Source: Rhizobium leguminosarum (GTDB lineage: Bacteria > Pseudomonadota > Alphaproteobacteria > Rhizobiales > Rhizobiaceae). Taken from it: a stretch of 15,750 nucleotides of DNA. Shown here in pieces: positions 14,345 to 15,750 of this stretch (position 1 is the first letter of the stretch; each line of letters starts with the position of its first letter). The notes under the pieces were generated by a model. That model saw only the letters and a list, made by a program, of their open reading frames with translations, was not told the DNA's origin and ran no database searches. Location: the NCBI RefSeq assembly GCF_001652265.1, contig NZ_LWBS01000468.1, positions 1 to 15,750 on the forward strand. Direction: 5' to 3'. The position numbers were made by a program, and so were the translations under genes.

Positions 14345-14605
14345 CCAACGTGGCGCAGGTTACGGAAAATAGAAACGACGTGATCTCATTGATCGACTGC
14401 ACCGTGACCGGTCGCTGCTATCCAATGTGGTTGTTCAACGGCAAAGACGTGATCCTGGTCGAAAGGATCGTGAGACGCTGGCAGAGTTGGCCCTGCTGCG
14501 GAAGACCAGCGTGGTATCAGGAGCGACGCCTGCGTAGCGTCCGTCTTCTGTACAGGCCCGCGAAGCAATTCCATCTTTGTGAAAGTCCGCGTTGAGGGCC
14601 TTGGA
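14345..14605. other. Gap between the RTX terminator and the IS481 remnant
   Basis: About 260 bp. An 81-codon plus-strand frame (14350-14595) is open but has no recognisable motif, a composition unlike its neighbours and no good ribosome binding site, so I do not call it a gene. Confidence 0.4.
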
Positions 14606-15622
14606 TGTTTGATCCCAGGCTTTGATGGAGCATCCTTGTCTTCCGAATCAAAGGATGCGCTATGGGCCAGGTTCTTCATAAGGTGCCACGACGACAGAGG
14701 CAGTCCGTCGAGCGATACAACATAGTCAAGAGAGCCTGAGAACGCTTTCGAAGCGTTATGGGATAATCAGAAGACCGTCGCCAAGTGGCGGAAGCGATCC
14801 TCGGTTGCGGACCTTCCGACCGGCCCGAAAGAGCCGAGATCGACGGTGCTTTCCGTCGAGGAGGAGGCCGTTATCGTTGCCTTTCGCCGGTATACGCTGC
14901 TGCCGCTCGATGACTGCCTCTATGCACTGCAGCCGACAATCCCGCATCTCACGCGGTCTTCGCTGCATCGTTGCCTGCAGCGCCACGGCATCGGCCGCCT
15001 GCCGGATGTCGATGGCGACAGGCCGGCGAAGAAGAAGTTCAAGAGCTACCCGATCGGCTACTTCCACATCGACATTGCCGAGCTGCACATGCTCGTTGCC
15101 ATCGATCGCACCTCGAAGTTTGCCTTCGTCGAACTGCGCTGGCCACCACCGCCATCTCGCGCGAGTTCCTCCTACGCCTGATTGCAGCCGTCCCCTACAA
15201 GATCCACACGGTGCTCACCGATAACGGGATCCAGTTCACCACGCCCGGCGCTGGAGGGTCGGCTGTGCCGCTGATCAAAGAAGCGATCGCCAATGGAGAA
15301 CACTTCCGATCCCATGCCTTCGAATAGACCTGCGCCACCAGCGATATCGAGCATCGCACGACCAAGCCGAAGCATCCGTGGACCAACGGTCAAGTCGAGA
15401 GGATGAACCGCACCATCAAGGATGCCACCGTCAGACGCTTCTACTATGAAAGCCACGATCAACTCCGCGAGCACCTCGCCGACTTTGTCGCCGCTTACAA
15501 TTTCGGCCGCAGACTCAAGACTCTCAAGGGCCTCATACCCTACGAGTTCATTTGCAAAGCATGGGCTTCACAACCCGAGCGCTTCGCCTTCGATCCGCTC
15601 CATCAAATGCCGGTACTAAACA
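14606..15622 (+). mobile_element. IS481-family insertion sequence remnant (ends tentative)
   Basis: The element is defined by its broken transposase. Candidate ends: TGTTTGATCCCAGGC at 14606-14620 matches the reverse complement of 15608-15622 at 9 of 15 positions and both begin with TGT, as IS481-family ends do. At the right end the next six bases are CCTAGT, of the NCTAGN form known as the target of Bordetella IS481. The left flank (CTTGGA) does not match it well, so the boundary or the duplication has decayed, or the ends are mis-set. A hairpin (14630-14637 with 14651-14658) lies just before the transposase start. Confidence 0.4.
14630..14658 (+). repeat. Hairpin directly upstream of the transposase start
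   Basis: GCATCCTT (14630-14637) and AAGGATGC (14651-14658) form an 8-bp stem with a 13-nt loop that ends four bases before the ATG. The right arm covers the expected ribosome-binding position (AAGGA), so the fold could hide the start from ribosomes and keep transposase output low, including in transcripts entering from outside. Confidence 0.5.
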
Positions 15623-15627
15623 CCTAG
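14662..15627 (+). pseudogene. IS481-family DDE transposase, inactivated by several lesions
   Basis: Joined across frames, the sequence reads as the rhizobial IS481-type transposase from MGQVLH to LNT. An HTH segment (EAVRRAIQHSQESLRTLSKR) is followed by KTVAKWRKRSSVADLPTGPK, then the rve catalytic core. The catalytic triad codons survive: Asp in FHIDIAE (15071-15073), Asp in VLTDNGIQFT (15220-15222), Glu in NGQVERMN (15397-15399). Lesions: a one-base loss near 14680-14684; a one-base loss at 14764/14765; an apparent 21-bp in-frame loss at 15082/15083 (about seven residues after FHIDIAE, judged from memory of relatives); a frameshift at 15137-15141; and a TAG at 15325-15327 where relatives have Leu. 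Such a load means a long-dead copy that could move only with help in trans. Family assignment is strong; the missing-residue count is from recall. Confidence 0.85.
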
Positions 15628-15750
15628 TACCACGCCACAGAGATTATGACGGTTTGTCTTATCGTAGAATTGGTAGGGCTTCTGGTGGGATGAGAAGTTG
15701 GATGCTGCGTGCGGCGCCTGGCACGCGAGATATAAAACCCGCCTTCTCGA

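Overview
The window looks like chromosome or large-replicon DNA of an alphaproteobacterium, most likely from the Rhizobiales (Rhizobium, Sinorhizobium, Agrobacterium or Mesorhizobium type). This is inferred from the moderately high G+C, the codon use, the Liv-type transporter genes and a decayed transposase of an IS481 group that is common in rhizobia. No rRNA, tRNA or CRISPR array was seen.

Left part (1-4830): the 3' end of an AraC/GlxA-type regulator gene is followed by a MocR/PdxR-type regulator (GntR helix-turn-helix fused to an aminotransferase fold, minus strand). Divergent from it is a PaiB-like FMN-binding protein. The short gap between them holds a perfect inverted repeat that is a good operator candidate. 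Next comes about 1 kb of degraded DNA with a clear but frame-broken B3/B4-domain gene remnant, then a lone DUF3800 gene (minus strand) with a hairpin at its 3' end.

Central part (4831-13132): one dense plus-strand operon for organic-sulfur scavenging. It encodes an FMN reductase (msuE), an FMNH2-dependent dimethyl sulfone monooxygenase (sfnG), a complete Liv/HAAT-type ABC transporter (ATPase, permease, permease, periplasmic binding protein, ATPase) and an SfnB-family, acyl-CoA-dehydrogenase-like sulfur-acquisition oxidoreductase. The transporter lies between the two oxidoreductase genes, so it probably imports a sulfone, sulfonate or related organosulfur compound rather than branched-chain amino acids. 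MsuE would supply FMNH2, SfnG would convert dimethyl sulfone to methanesulfinate and formaldehyde, and SfnB may act on a neighbouring intermediate. The second permease gene carries a single-base deletion that splits it. Three strong perfect-stem hairpins lie in or after the operon, two between genes and one just past sfnB.

Right part (13133-15750): after the operon hairpin there is a small RTX-type calcium-binding protein, probably a type I secretion substrate, with its own terminator. It is followed by an IS481-family transposase broken by at least four frame or stop lesions plus an apparent in-frame deletion. The last 120 bases hold nothing recognisable.
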